From: Omnitrophica bacterium RIFCSPLOWO2_01_FULL_45_10b
GTDB taxonomy: Bacteria; Omnitrophota; Omnitrophia; Omnitrophales; Danuiimicrobiaceae
NCBI GenBank assembly: GCA_001804205.1
Contig: MHFM01000012.1
Coordinates: 41,975 to 75,526, forward strand
DNA length: 33,552 nucleotides
Direction of reading: 5' to 3'
Positions 1-9,147 of this stretch are shown piece by piece (positions within the stretch are counted from its first letter, which is position 1; every line of letters starts with the position of its first letter). A program made the translations under genes and the position numbers. Below the pieces are notes generated by a model, which ran no database searches, had not been told where the DNA came from, and saw only the letters and a program-made list of their open reading frames with translations.

Positions 1-357
1 GGTTTGAGTTCCTACGGTCGAGCGAGCATTGGTAATTACATTTTTAACTTCAATGGCAATGGCAGGCAAAATACCGCTGACAAAGTCAAGATCTGGTTTT
101 TCAATTCGCTCAAGAAATTGCCGCGAATAGGCGGAAAGCGATTCGACATAACGGCGCCTTCCTTCCGCATAAAGCGTATTAAAAGCAAGCGAAGACTTGC
201 CCGATCCGCTTACGCCTGTAATTACGGTCAAAGTGCCGTGCGGAATGGTCACATCAATATTCTTCAAATTGTGCGTCCGAATACCTTTCAAAATGATGGC
301 GTCGGCCGTCTCAATTTTAGATTTTTGAATTGGATTTGACACGTGGGTGGTAACCAT
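1..357 (-). CDS. uvrA: UvrA, excinuclease ABC subunit A (N-terminal part, cut by window edge)
   Basis: The minus strand from an ATG at 357 reads without a stop to base 1 (119 codons). The protein begins MVTTHVSNPIQKSKIETADA and continues with the UvrA core: ILKGIRTHNLKNID, then the Walker A segment ITGVSGSGKSSLAF near residues 45-58, then YAEGRRRYVESLSAYSRQFL and the NARSTVGT stretch. UvrA is the ATPase of nucleotide excision repair that, with UvrB, recognises DNA lesions in the cytoplasm. Its N-terminal tail is about 15-20 residues longer than many UvrAs. No Shine-Dalgarno sequence precedes the ATG, and an intrinsic terminator ends only 10 nt upstream, so it is probably not co-transcribed with the lipoprotein gene except by readthrough. 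Identity is certain; the exact start is less so. Confidence 0.95.
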   Translation of the reverse strand, partial: MVTTHVSNPIQKSKIETADAIILKGIRTHNLKNIDVTIPHGTLTVITGVSGSGKSSLAFNTLYAEGRRRYVESLSAYSRQFLERIEKPDLDFVSGILPAIAIEVKNVITNARSTVGTQT

Positions 358-367
358 GGTGAAGGAT

Positions 368-397
368 AAAAAGGGCAGGAACTAAAGCTGCCTGCCC
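368..397 (-). terminator. Intrinsic terminator after the lipoprotein gene
   Basis: Read on the minus strand, GGGCAGG (397-391) pairs perfectly with CCTGCCC (379-373) across an 11-nt loop and is followed at once by TTTTT (372-368). It lies 22 nt after the lipoprotein stop codon and 10 nt before the uvrA ATG, so it should end the dapB-side transcript. Confidence 0.75.
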
Positions 398-419
398 ACG
401 ACCTGAAAATTTTTCTGGA

Positions 420-851
420 CTAACTGCTAACGAACTGAGCTTGTTTTTCCCCTCTTAAATTGGCAGTGGCTTTCATAACGTCATCAATTCGTTTTAAAAG
501 GGTGCCTCCTTGCTCAAGGCTCTGACTGTCGGGCTCAAGAGCCACCGAAGTTTTTCTGCGTGCAAGGCTTCGAACCGTAAAACGGGCGACCCATTTGTCC
601 TTGTCAAACAAGTTCCCGTACTGGGTATTACGAATAACGATCAAACCTTTCCTTGCGTCGGTTTCTTCGACGGTCCAACCCGTGACGGTGTTAAGCGCTT
701 CAAGCGTTCGTAAAAAAGTATAATCATATGGCTGTTCATAAATAAGCTCTTGGTCATAATGGGGAACATCTTTGCCTTCTCTAAGCGAAGAGCACCCAAT
801 GACACCAAATACAACAAGAACTGCCGTAGCTAAAATCAATTTTTGATACAT
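420..851 (-). CDS. Predicted lipoprotein of unknown function
   Basis: This is a 143-aa protein with a lipoprotein signal peptide: MYQKLILATAVLVVFGVIGC, with lipobox VIG-C and the acylated cysteine at residue 20. The start at 851 is chosen over an upstream ATG at 875 because GAAGG lies 7 nt before it and because the signal peptide then begins directly. The mature part alternates beta strands and helices (TGWTVEETDARKGLIVIRN near the middle) and has no motif I recognise. It is the last gene after two outer-membrane proteins in the same direction, 58 nt behind the 1562-aa gene and just before a terminator. A periplasmic accessory role for those proteins is possible, but this is inference from position only. 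Confidence 0.8.
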   Translation of the reverse strand: MYQKLILATAVLVVFGVIGCSSLREGKDVPHYDQELIYEQPYDYTFLRTLEALNTVTGWTVEETDARKGLIVIRNTQYGNLFDKDKWVARFTVRSLARRKTSVALEPDSQSLEQGGTLLKRIDDVMKATANLRGEKQAQFVSS

Positions 852-909
852 GGGATACCTTCGTAATGTGGCCACAATGAATACTACCTTAAAGCTTTAA
901 AGCGAGCAA

Positions 910-3900
910 CTAGAATTTCCCGCTGACACGCGTAAAAAATCCATGAGCGCTGAAATCATTAAGCGAGCGCAAATCGTCGTCGAAATCGGTAAAATTGTAG
1001 CCAATTCCGAACCGAATATAATCCTTAATTTCCCTATCCAGCTCAATCAAAGCGCCATGTTTCATCGCTTCCAATAATTCAACATCCCAAAGCATCCTAT
1101 ACTCCAAAGCAAGATCCCATTTGCGAATGATGTGAAAGTTGAGGCGGTTGGCCCATAGAAAATTGCCAATGTAGAAGCGGTCGCCTTCTGCTTCAAGAGA
1201 AGTTCTCCGGTAAGCAAACTTTTCAACCAAACCTAAAAATGGCGGAAGCGCTTCAAAACCAAACTCGACACCGAAAATATGCGCTGATTCTTCCGTATCG
1301 ATTCCGAAAATATCCGGCGTATCAAATTGGCTTTTGGCTCCAATTTCATTAAGCCAGGTATAACGAGTGAGCACATTCAAACGATTGTGGCGCACCGGCC
1401 GATACGCTAGGCCCACGTTTAATTCGGTAAAAGAACCATCCGTCACAAAAGCCGAATCGCTAAAATGATTCGTATCCGAACGGTTGAAACGGGCGGCAAA
1501 GCTATAATCTTGATTGATTTTCCAATCGATGGTATCTCTAAAAAACCAGTGAATCCTGTCTTCGCTCTGCCCGTCATAACGCAATTCATATCGGCTAATA
1601 ATTTTTAGGAAATCTTTTTCCAAGTAACTCACTTCCGCTGCGGCGGCATTCCGATGTGAATTAATTTCGGTGATGTCATAGATATGGGCGCGTTCAAAAC
1701 TAACTCCTACGCCCCATTGATCGTTCAGTTTCGTATCATAGCCTAAAATATTGGACTGGCGCTCTCCCTGCCGATAACTTGCGAGCTCACGCTCCGTATA
1801 AAATCGGCTTTTTGAATTCAACTGCTGGGAACTTCCAATCGTCGTGCTCATGGCTCGGCCGTCGCCTTGCGGATCCGGCCCCGTGCGAAGAGAAGTATAA
1901 ACGCTAGCCGTCTCAGAAGTCTTCACGTCAAAACCAAGCAAGGTAGAATCGCCAATGGTGCCCGCTAATTCCTCTACTCGAACGGTACCCTTTCCTTTTA
2001 AAACAGTCGCCTCAACCCCTCCGCCAAATTGATGGTTTGGTTCATTCGTTCCGCCCCATGAAGTTTGAACCTTCGCATAGGGCATCAATTCGGGATAAAC
2101 TTTATACCCTAATTTCCCGGCCGCAGCATTTCCGAACTGAACATCATCCAAAGCAGTTGTCAGGCTTCGTTCAGCGGCGGTGTAAGGATCCGCGTTTTGG
2201 TTACGAAATTCGGCGACGCCAAGATATTGGCCATATTCCGCTTTCACTTGCGCCGTATGGCTTTTGTTCTCCCGCGGACTCGTTACAAAAACTCCGGCCG
2301 TATTATCCGGATCCGTTGCCCTTTGACGATCAAAACGATAAGACGCTTGAACGTGCTCACCCACTTTTTGCCGGACTTCGATACCTGCTTTACGCGTTCC
2401 GGCTTGACGGATCAGATCGGAATTGGCAAAGCCGGCATTGACTTGTTGAGCGTATCCTGAAATTTCGGTCCCGGTTTTTGTCTTCGTCTGAGCCTTAATG
2501 GAATACGCATCATCAAAAAGCTGTGTGGTCTTTTTGATCACCGTAGCGCCGGTTGGAATGTCCGTAAAGGTAATTCCGCCGTTGAAGGATACGGAATTGC
2601 GTTGTGTGCGATCCTGGCTTCTCGCGTACTCAGCGACCACTTTGGTATTGCGTCCGAATTTTGAGGTAAAATCAACCCCGCGCAAATCGTAATCGCGCCC
2701 GTCACGCCGGTCTTCAATCACCGTGCCGCCCATCTTGAAATGGTCGCCCAAATGCGTAAACCCTCGAAGGCCTGAATTCCGGTCTGAAATAAAACCCTGC
2801 GCATCAAACTCATAATCCGCAATTAAATAAGTTTCGCTTCCGCTGAGGATATCGTTTGAGATGATGGTATCGCTGTAACTCACGGCGGAAAGCGGCTTGC
2901 GCAAGATGATTCGTCCCGCGGGATAATCAATTTCGTAATCCGTTCCCGAAACCAAGTCACGGCTGTAGGTAGCAATATTCTGAATTTTATCCCGAACTTC
3001 AACCCTTAGTTTTTCGCTTCCTTGAATCACATTTCTGTTTCGAAGATAAAAGAGCGACCCGCCCGTTCCGCTAAATTCATTATGATCCGCCAGCTGCTTG
3101 ACATCGGCCGTATAGACTGCAAATCCTCTTTTCGCATCACCATAGCGGGTGGTGGAAAGTGTTTCGTGATACATTTTGAGGCCCGAAAAGGTGCGGTTGT
3201 GAGTCGCAAGTTCGGTATCGGTAAAATTGGTATTAAAACTTCCCCACTTCAAATGCGAGCGTTCCCATTCTACTAAAATATAAAAGCGGTGCTGTGTATC
3301 ATAGGCATCATAATTAATTTCAGATCCATCCCCATAAACAGGATAGTAAAGGTCCGGGTCGAGATTAGTGAACAGTTCCTTTCGAGGATCGTCAGTATCG
3401 TAGCGGGAAGTGATGACAAATTTCCCTTTGATTTTACCTTTCAAATAATAGGCGAGACGGCCGTCCTGATAAAATCCGTGATGAAATTTGTTATCGCGGC
3501 CTACCACTTCCACATTTCCATCAATGATATTGCCGCCGAATTCCTGTTCTCCCAGCGCCACCATAAAAAAGTAGCTGTCTTTTACATTCACCTCTTCTTG
3601 ATAGGTGACCGCGTTTCCTTCCCGGTCTGTCGCCGTGACTTGAACGGTTTGTTTGCCGGGCGGAATATAGAGCTCCGTTTGAAAACTTCCATCTAAATTT
3701 ACCGTTGCGGGTTCGCCATTCACCGCGATCGTGTTCCAAGGTACCGTGGTTCCTCGCACATAAACCGTAGGCCTTCCGCTCACCGGAATGCTTCTTCTGC
3801 CATTTCGTTCAATCGACATATTTCCAACTGCCGGAACGTCTATTCTTGGTTCATCCGGCGCATTTTTATCAAGTTTGCTGATGACACGGAAATAGCGAAG

Positions 3901-5598
3901 CGGCGTCCAATCTTGACGGCCTTCTCGGTCCCGCACAATGATTCGATAAGAGTAAACACCGGGTTTGATCGGTTCGTTGTGTTTGGTTCTGCCGGTCCAG
4001 GGAGCTTCTTTAGGGGGAGCTCCAAGCCCATGGCCGGACCAAACCTCATCGCCAAATTCATCGCGAATTTCAATGCGCCAGCCAAAAATTAATTCCGCGT
4101 AATTGGTGTTCATTCGAAACGCAGGGTCTTTTTCGAAATATCCGATCCCCATGCGCAAAATATCCGGATCCAGTACAAGGGAAAGCTGCGCCTCAGACGT
4201 ATCACTTCCTTGCGTAATGACCACGTTCAATTTGTCTCGATATTCCTTCGGAATTTGAGACTCCGGAAGTTTTACCGCAAAATTGACGACATTCAACATT
4301 CCATCGGTCGTTTTGGTTAAAACCGATTCCTCACTAACAAATTTGGAATTGGGAGGAAGCGTATGCCCGTCAATTTTCACGACATGCCGGCCTGGTTTAA
4401 TCGCGGGGATGTGATAGCGGCCCTGAGGATCAGTGATCACGACAATGCCTTGTTCGGTCGCTAATTTAACGCCGGGAATTCCCTGCTCTCCTTTGTCTTG
4501 AACGGCATTTGCGTTTTGATCGTCAAACACTTTTCCGAGAATAGTGCCTTCATCAAAAAGAGGATCCGCGACCACGGTTAAAACCAATATCTTGACCGCT
4601 GACTGGGCGGCGCCGGTTGTTGACAGGCGAACGAAGAAAGAGACCTCATATTTTTTCCCAATTTGAACCATATTGGAAGCAACCAAAAGAAATCCGAGCT
4701 TTTTACTCTCACCCGAATTAATCGTACCGAGGGTAAAGATTCGCGAGCCGCGGCGGGAACTAATCGGCGCGCCGTCCAAACGCGATCCTGAATCGATAAA
4801 GGTAAACCCTTCCGGTATCTCCGCCACAAGCTCCAAATTATTCCGGACAAGCGCTGAGATATTTTTGATTCGGCTGCTCATATAAGTAGCTCCGCCGCGC
4901 GTGACGTTCGGTTTTGAAGCAAAAACATCCATGACAATCGGAAACTTGGAAATCGTACCAACTGCCTTGTCGAATTGGACTATCGCGGTACCGGTTCCGT
5001 TAATATCAACTCCCGTATTCAGCCGAATGGTGAACACAACTTGCTTCGTTCCGGCAGGAGCTGTTGCGCTTACAGTTGCCAAATTAAAACCTGCCGTTAC
5101 GCCAAATCCAAAGTCGCCCGTATTCGTCGCCGCAATCTGAACGCCTGCGGCATTATTAAATTCAATTTGGAGTTGGCCGTCCGTACCGTCGAGATCGGCA
5201 GCAGTCATGCGGACAAGAGCACTGAAAGTGACAAAATCACCTTCTCCAACCCCTCTTGTGTTTTCGCTATCCTCTACAACTTGAAATGTAAAACCACCTG
5301 CCGAGCCAGCGCCAAGTGATGCTTCGGTCAATTGCAAGACTCTCGAACCATCTGGTGCGCCACCTACTACAGGTGTGCTCAGGCCGCGATTCGGGGTATT
5401 GTCCCAATTGCCAAGAAAAATACCGCTGTTTTCTAAATTGCTAACGCCCGAGCCGAGCGCTTGTTCAAAGCTTGGATTTCCGATGACGTTGACAAGCCCG
5501 GGTTCCACAATGGCGTAAGAAAAAGCCGGCCATAACAAAACGCTGAAATAACTGCTGATCAAAACCAGCGAAATAAATTTGCGAATGTTCAATTTCAT
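910..5598 (-). CDS. Giant outer-membrane protein: DUF11/SdrD-B/Ig-like domains plus C-terminal beta-barrel
   Basis: This 1562-aa protein starts with a Sec signal peptide, with probable cleavage after FSYA at residue 29. Domains seen in order: a carbohydrate-binding-like beta sandwich (about 35-205, NPSFEQ start); a DUF11-like domain (about 215-345, with RGGATYMSSRIKNISALVRN); an SdrD B-like or carboxypeptidase-regulatory-like domain (about 350-430, GTILGKVFDDQNANAVQDKG and YHIPAIKPGRHVVKIDG); and Ig-like modules (about 490-690, KPGVYSYRIIVRDREGR). The last 850 or so residues are rich in alternating aromatic and charged strands typical of an outer-membrane barrel. The protein ends in Phe (RVSGKF), as many barrels recognised by BamA do. 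It starts 5 nt after the stop of the 547-aa barrel gene, so the two are co-transcribed and probably work together at the cell surface. Transport, adhesion or assembly cannot be told from sequence. Confidence 0.85.
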   Translation of the reverse strand: MKLNIRKFISLVLISSYFSVLLWPAFSYAIVEPGLVNVIGNPSFEQALGSGVSNLENSGIFLGNWDNTPNRGLSTPVVGGAPDGSRVLQLTEASLGAGSAGGFTFQVVEDSENTRGVGEGDFVTFSALVRMTAADLDGTDGQLQIEFNNAAGVQIAATNTGDFGFGVTAGFNLATVSATAPAGTKQVVFTIRLNTGVDINGTGTAIVQFDKAVGTISKFPIVMDVFASKPNVTRGGATYMSSRIKNISALVRNNLELVAEIPEGFTFIDSGSRLDGAPISSRRGSRIFTLGTINSGESKKLGFLLVASNMVQIGKKYEVSFFVRLSTTGAAQSAVKILVLTVVADPLFDEGTILGKVFDDQNANAVQDKGEQGIPGVKLATEQGIVVITDPQGRYHIPAIKPGRHVVKIDGHTLPPNSKFVSEESVLTKTTDGMLNVVNFAVKLPESQIPKEYRDKLNVVITQGSDTSEAQLSLVLDPDILRMGIGYFEKDPAFRMNTNYAELIFGWRIEIRDEFGDEVWSGHGLGAPPKEAPWTGRTKHNEPIKPGVYSYRIIVRDREGRQDWTPLRYFRVISKLDKNAPDEPRIDVPAVGNMSIERNGRRSIPVSGRPTVYVRGTTVPWNTIAVNGEPATVNLDGSFQTELYIPPGKQTVQVTATDREGNAVTYQEEVNVKDSYFFMVALGEQEFGGNIIDGNVEVVGRDNKFHHGFYQDGRLAYYLKGKIKGKFVITSRYDTDDPRKELFTNLDPDLYYPVYGDGSEINYDAYDTQHRFYILVEWERSHLKWGSFNTNFTDTELATHNRTFSGLKMYHETLSTTRYGDAKRGFAVYTADVKQLADHNEFSGTGGSLFYLRNRNVIQGSEKLRVEVRDKIQNIATYSRDLVSGTDYEIDYPAGRIILRKPLSAVSYSDTIISNDILSGSETYLIADYEFDAQGFISDRNSGLRGFTHLGDHFKMGGTVIEDRRDGRDYDLRGVDFTSKFGRNTKVVAEYARSQDRTQRNSVSFNGGITFTDIPTGATVIKKTTQLFDDAYSIKAQTKTKTGTEISGYAQQVNAGFANSDLIRQAGTRKAGIEVRQKVGEHVQASYRFDRQRATDPDNTAGVFVTSPRENKSHTAQVKAEYGQYLGVAEFRNQNADPYTAAERSLTTALDDVQFGNAAAGKLGYKVYPELMPYAKVQTSWGGTNEPNHQFGGGVEATVLKGKGTVRVEELAGTIGDSTLLGFDVKTSETASVYTSLRTGPDPQGDGRAMSTTIGSSQQLNSKSRFYTERELASYRQGERQSNILGYDTKLNDQWGVGVSFERAHIYDITEINSHRNAAAAEVSYLEKDFLKIISRYELRYDGQSEDRIHWFFRDTIDWKINQDYSFAARFNRSDTNHFSDSAFVTDGSFTELNVGLAYRPVRHNRLNVLTRYTWLNEIGAKSQFDTPDIFGIDTEESAHIFGVEFGFEALPPFLGLVEKFAYRRTSLEAEGDRFYIGNFLWANRLNFHIIRKWDLALEYRMLWDVELLEAMKHGALIELDREIKDYIRFGIGYNFTDFDDDLRSLNDFSAHGFFTRVSGKF

Positions 5599-5603
5599 TA
5601 AGG

Positions 5604-7247
5604 TTAGGACCTCTTAAATGATACGGCGACGCCTACACGCCAATCGGTATTGGGCACATCCCCCGGATGTGCACCCCCGGGAAAATGGGCGCCGCCGATT
5701 CCGACATATTCACCGAAGAATTTTGTTTTGAAAAGCCATTCGTTATGTTCAAATTGGTAACTTCGAAACGGCATCCAGCGAACGCCCACCGCCACAAACA
5801 TCCTGTTTTGGTGGGAAAGATCGAGCCGCCGCGGGTTGGTGACATGCTCAAAGCGGAAATAAGGCATGAGAAGAAGTTCATCATTAACAGGATTTCTGGG
5901 AAGTGCAATCGAAGGCCATTTAATTCCAAGAACCACGGATGAATTGTAAAGCCAAGAATTATATCCATCGACCGTTGAAAAATCGGTTTTCTCCCACCGA
6001 TAGCTTCCGTAATACTCGCCCCACACATAATCATGAACCCAATCGGCAAAGTGGTTGTACTGTATTTTTGCTTGGGGTGCATCCATGTCGATTCCCCATT
6101 CGTAAAAAATATCCACGCCGGCCCACAGGTCTGTGTCTGCGCTTCCTGGGATTTCATCGGTCAAGTTCTTACGCTCCATATATTGAACAAAAAGACGATA
6201 GTTGCGCATAAATTGAAGGATGTGAACGCCCTGAAAAGTAAAATTCTCCGGGAAAAGAGCCCGCCCAAGCGGCCGATATTCAAGGCCTGCGATTAAATCA
6301 AGATGCTTCGTAAAATTGGCTCCCTGAGTTTCCAAAGCGACGGTCGCTTCAATAAAAGGATCAATCGTAGGCTCTCCAAAAAATCGAATGCCCTTAAACA
6401 CAATCCGGTTGGTGTAAAAACCCACTTGGTCATTAAAACCTCCGCGATCAAAATTCGTCCATCGGAAAGAAGTGTCGCCAAACGACTGCCAAAGAATGGC
6501 CTCGCCAAGCGCCGTTCCAAGCAATTGTCCCGGGACAAGCTGAAGTAGGCCATAACCTTTTTCGCCAATATCAAGCCAATCCAGCATTTTCAAGGCCAGT
6601 TCTTCCTCGGCTAAATAATTGGCGCGTACAGCTTCGGGTGTAGGGCCCGGTTCCTCCGGAAAAAATTCGGTGACGAGCGTAAGGGCTCTCTCGAAATCGC
6701 CTCCGTTGGTTTCGGTGGCTGTTTTGACTTCGATAATTTTTGCCTTGGCTTTATCCAAAGAAGGGAACGCGCGCTGCCCAACCCAGAAGAAAGAAACCGG
6801 TGAACCGCTTTTCGAAACTAAAGGGAGTTCTTTGATGGGGATGCGCTCAAAGAAAATTTTTCTGGCGTTTTTCCCGAAGAACATATTGGCATCATCAGCG
6901 GTGCGAATATTTTTCAAAACTCTGGCTTCTAGAATTGGGCCTGCAAAACCGGTGACAACGGAAAAATCGGAATTCCCACTTCGCTTGGTATCCCGCACAA
7001 GAAGAAAACCAGCTGTTTCATAGATATCGTATTTTAGCTTCAGGGAAGGCGGAACATAAAAAGTATCCCGAAACAGATAATTGATCGGCAGTTCTTGATG
7101 TTCTGTGGTTGTATGAAAAGAAGGCGTTGTTTCCTGAGCGGGGGCTTGCTTTTGCGGGGCGGCCCAAAGACATGCGGGAGCAACCCACAGACAAAGGAAG
7201 GCAAACAAACCGATAGAGATTGTGATCTTGAGACTTCGGTTCTTCAT
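5604..7247 (-). CDS. Predicted outer-membrane beta-barrel protein, function unknown
   Basis: This 547-aa protein has a signal peptide (MKNRSLKITISIGLFAFLCL, cleavage near CLWA at residue 29). An N-terminal globular part (about 30-250) is followed by a region (about 255-547) of amphipathic strands rich in Trp, Tyr and Phe, for example VQYMERKNL, DIFYEWGID and YYGSYRW, consistent with a barrel. The start is taken at ATG 7247; a GTG directly in front (7250) is the alternative, but the GGAAAGG Shine-Dalgarno (7256-7250) would then touch the start. It lies 38 nt after dapB and 5 nt before the 1562-aa gene, the tightest spacing in this group. I do not recognise the family. A profile search against outer-membrane barrel families, NfrA C-terminal-like barrels included, would be informative. 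Confidence 0.75.
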   Translation of the reverse strand: MKNRSLKITISIGLFAFLCLWVAPACLWAAPQKQAPAQETTPSFHTTTEHQELPINYLFRDTFYVPPSLKLKYDIYETAGFLLVRDTKRSGNSDFSVVTGFAGPILEARVLKNIRTADDANMFFGKNARKIFFERIPIKELPLVSKSGSPVSFFWVGQRAFPSLDKAKAKIIEVKTATETNGGDFERALTLVTEFFPEEPGPTPEAVRANYLAEEELALKMLDWLDIGEKGYGLLQLVPGQLLGTALGEAILWQSFGDTSFRWTNFDRGGFNDQVGFYTNRIVFKGIRFFGEPTIDPFIEATVALETQGANFTKHLDLIAGLEYRPLGRALFPENFTFQGVHILQFMRNYRLFVQYMERKNLTDEIPGSADTDLWAGVDIFYEWGIDMDAPQAKIQYNHFADWVHDYVWGEYYGSYRWEKTDFSTVDGYNSWLYNSSVVLGIKWPSIALPRNPVNDELLLMPYFRFEHVTNPRRLDLSHQNRMFVAVGVRWMPFRSYQFEHNEWLFKTKFFGEYVGIGGAHFPGGAHPGDVPNTDWRVGVAVSFKRS

Positions 7248-7285
7248 CACCTTTCCAGTGAAGGAGAGATCATCGTGAAGATAGG

Positions 7286-8098
7286 TTATAATCCAAGTAC
7301 TTGCTGCATATTGTAGAAACCAATCTTCTTTTTGGCAACAAATTTCGCCGCCAGAAGAGCTCCCTGCCCGAAGGCCTCACGAGATGAAGCTTTATGGATT
7401 AATTCGACTCTCTCTCCTTCCGAAATGAAGGAAACTTGATGATTTCCGACTACATCTCCGCCGCGCACCGCATGAATGCCAATGCTGCCCCGTTTGCGTT
7501 CACCCGTTAAACCTTTGCGGCCGTAAACGGCGTTGACTTGAAAATCAATTTTTCTTGCCTTTGCAATCAAACGCCCCAATTCAAGCGCGGTTCCGCTCGG
7601 CGCATCTTTTTTATGCTTATGATGCTCTTCCACAATTTCAACATCATAACGGTGATCTAAAGTGCCGCTCACTAAAGAAGCGAGCTTAAACAAGAGATTC
7701 ACTCCGATGCTCATATTCGGCGCTTGAACAATCGGAATTTTTCGGGAAGCCGATTGAATTTTTTGAATCAATGGCTGGGTTAAACCGGTTGTGCCAATCA
7801 CCATAGCGCGCCGTGTTTTTAACGCAATCTCGAGATGGTATGGCAGCGCTTCGGGCTGCGTAAAATCGATAATCACATTTCCAAATTGAACGCATTCCCT
7901 AAGATCCGGATGAACCGGAATATCAAACGGCACCGCTCCAATCAGTTCGCTGATATCGCGGCCGATTGAAGGGCTGTCTGCTTTTTCAAAAGCGCCGGCA
8001 ATTTTAATTTCCGGATCTAGGTGAGCCAGACTTAAAATAGTCCGCCCCATTCGGCCGGCAGCGCCTGCAACAATTACTTTCACTGTTTGTTTGGCCAT
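7286..8098 (-). CDS. dapB: 4-hydroxy-tetrahydrodipicolinate reductase
   Basis: DapB reduces the DapA product to tetrahydrodipicolinate with NAD(P)H in the diaminopimelate/lysine pathway. The 270-aa protein is full length for the family. The nucleotide-binding loop GAAGRMG is at residues 12-18, the catalytic stretch EEHHKHKKDAPSGTA carries the conserved His and Lys, and GFYNMQQVLGL closes the C terminus. It is the last of lysA-dapF-dapA-dapB, separated from dapA by a palindromic repeat, and is followed 38 nt later by the outer-membrane protein genes. Confidence 0.97.
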   Translation of the reverse strand: MAKQTVKVIVAGAAGRMGRTILSLAHLDPEIKIAGAFEKADSPSIGRDISELIGAVPFDIPVHPDLRECVQFGNVIIDFTQPEALPYHLEIALKTRRAMVIGTTGLTQPLIQKIQSASRKIPIVQAPNMSIGVNLLFKLASLVSGTLDHRYDVEIVEEHHKHKKDAPSGTALELGRLIAKARKIDFQVNAVYGRKGLTGERKRGSIGIHAVRGGDVVGNHQVSFISEGERVELIHKASSREAFGQGALLAAKFVAKKKIGFYNMQQVLGL

Positions 8099-8109
8099 AA
8101 CAACCTTCT

Positions 8110-8171
8110 GTCATTCTGAGCCCAAAGGGCGAAGAATCTCGCGAGAGATCCTTCGCTATGCTCAGGATGAC
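8110..8171. repeat. Dispersed palindromic repeat, GTCATTCTGAG...CTCAGGATGAC type
   Basis: The 62-bp unit begins GTCATTCTGAG and ends CTCAGGATGAC, with inner arms GAAGAATCTC and GAGATCCTTC, so it folds into a long interrupted hairpin. It fills the dapB-dapA gap. Relatives lie at 9092-9147 and 20538-20692. Repeats of this kind are common between genes in many bacterial genomes. Confidence 0.85.
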
Positions 8172-8180
8172 CCTGTGGGG

Positions 8181-9074
8181 TCAGTTGGATTGAATAAAAT
8201 GTCCTTCTTTCAAAACTCGTAGGAGCTCTTTCCGATTTTCAGGACTCATTTCACACAAAGGAAGCCGGAGCTCGCCCGTAATCAATCCCATGAGATCAAG
8301 GGCTGTTTTAACAGGAATAGGATTCGTTTCAATAAACAACACTTTCGCAAGCTCAAAAAGCTCATAATGGAGCTTGCGAGCTTTCGTCATATCTTTTTGA
8401 AGATAAGCCGCAATCATATCGTGTTCTTTTTGAGGAGCGACGTTCGCTACCACAGAAATAGCCCCTGTTGCGCCCACGGAAAGAAGCGGGAGCGTAAGAC
8501 TATCCTCCCCGGAAACAACGGTCACATCACAAAGCGAGATAATTCGGCTTGCCTGTTCCAAACTGCCGCTTGCTTCTTTGATTCCGATAATATTCGGAAT
8601 TTTGGAAAGACGCGCTACGGTTTCAGGCGCAATCGAAACCCCGGTACGGCTTGGAACGTTGTAAATGACAATAGGAATATCGACCTTTTTCGCCAAAAAT
8701 TCATAGTGGCGGAATAAGCCTTCCTGAGTCGGCCGATTGTAATAAGGAGTGACTACCAAAACACCGCTAGCCCCTTCTTTCTTTGCATGCTGAAGAAACG
8801 GAACGGCTTCTTGGGTAGAATTCGAGCCGGCGCCACAAATCACCGGAAGACGGCCGCTCACATAATCGATCACAAAAGACATAACACCTTTGTGTTCTTC
8901 GTGCGAAAGCGTAGAAGTTTCGCCGGTGGTACCGCACGGAACAATCACGTCCGTCCCGTTTTGAAGATGAAAATCAAGCAGACGTTTGATCGCCTGCTCA
9001 TCCACCTTTCCATTTTTAAATGGGGTGACCAGCGCTACCATCGAACCTTTTAAATTACTTCGCGTGAGTTTCAT
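8181..9074 (-). CDS. dapA: 4-hydroxy-tetrahydrodipicolinate synthase
   Basis: DapA condenses pyruvate with aspartate semialdehyde, the first committed step to diaminopimelate and lysine. The protein is 297 aa, the usual length. CGTTGETSTL carries the active-site Thr pair (49-50), YNVPSRTG gives Tyr138 and Arg143, and IGIKEASG gives the Schiff-base Lys166. GGAGAG lies 7 nt before the ATG. Its substrate would come from Asd, encoded at 28-29 kb in this window. Palindromic repeats separate it from dapF and dapB, but all genes run the same way. Confidence 0.97.
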   Translation of the reverse strand: MKLTRSNLKGSMVALVTPFKNGKVDEQAIKRLLDFHLQNGTDVIVPCGTTGETSTLSHEEHKGVMSFVIDYVSGRLPVICGAGSNSTQEAVPFLQHAKKEGASGVLVVTPYYNRPTQEGLFRHYEFLAKKVDIPIVIYNVPSRTGVSIAPETVARLSKIPNIIGIKEASGSLEQASRIISLCDVTVVSGEDSLTLPLLSVGATGAISVVANVAPQKEHDMIAAYLQKDMTKARKLHYELFELAKVLFIETNPIPVKTALDLMGLITGELRLPLCEMSPENRKELLRVLKEGHFIQSN

Positions 9075-9091
9075 GTAATCTCTCCAGTAAT

Positions 9092-9147
9092 GTCATGCTG
9101 AGCGAAGCGAAGCATCTCAAGATCCTTCGGCTCTGCCTCAGGATGAC
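9092..9147. repeat. Dispersed palindromic repeat overlapping the dapF stop codon
   Basis: This second member of the GTCATTCTGAG-type family reads GTCATGCTGAG at one end and CAGGATGAC at the other, with inner arms GCATCTC and AGATCCTTCGG. It runs 10 bp into dapF, so the dapF stop codon (9140-9138) and its last Ser codons are made of repeat sequence. Confidence 0.8.

Noticed and set aside
2037..2441. Long plus-strand ORFs opposite the 1562-aa gene (also 3289-3696, 6619-7023, 10535-10978, 31224-31706)
   Set aside because: All are antisense shadows of well-supported minus-strand genes, with no signal peptides, motifs or ribosome-binding sites.
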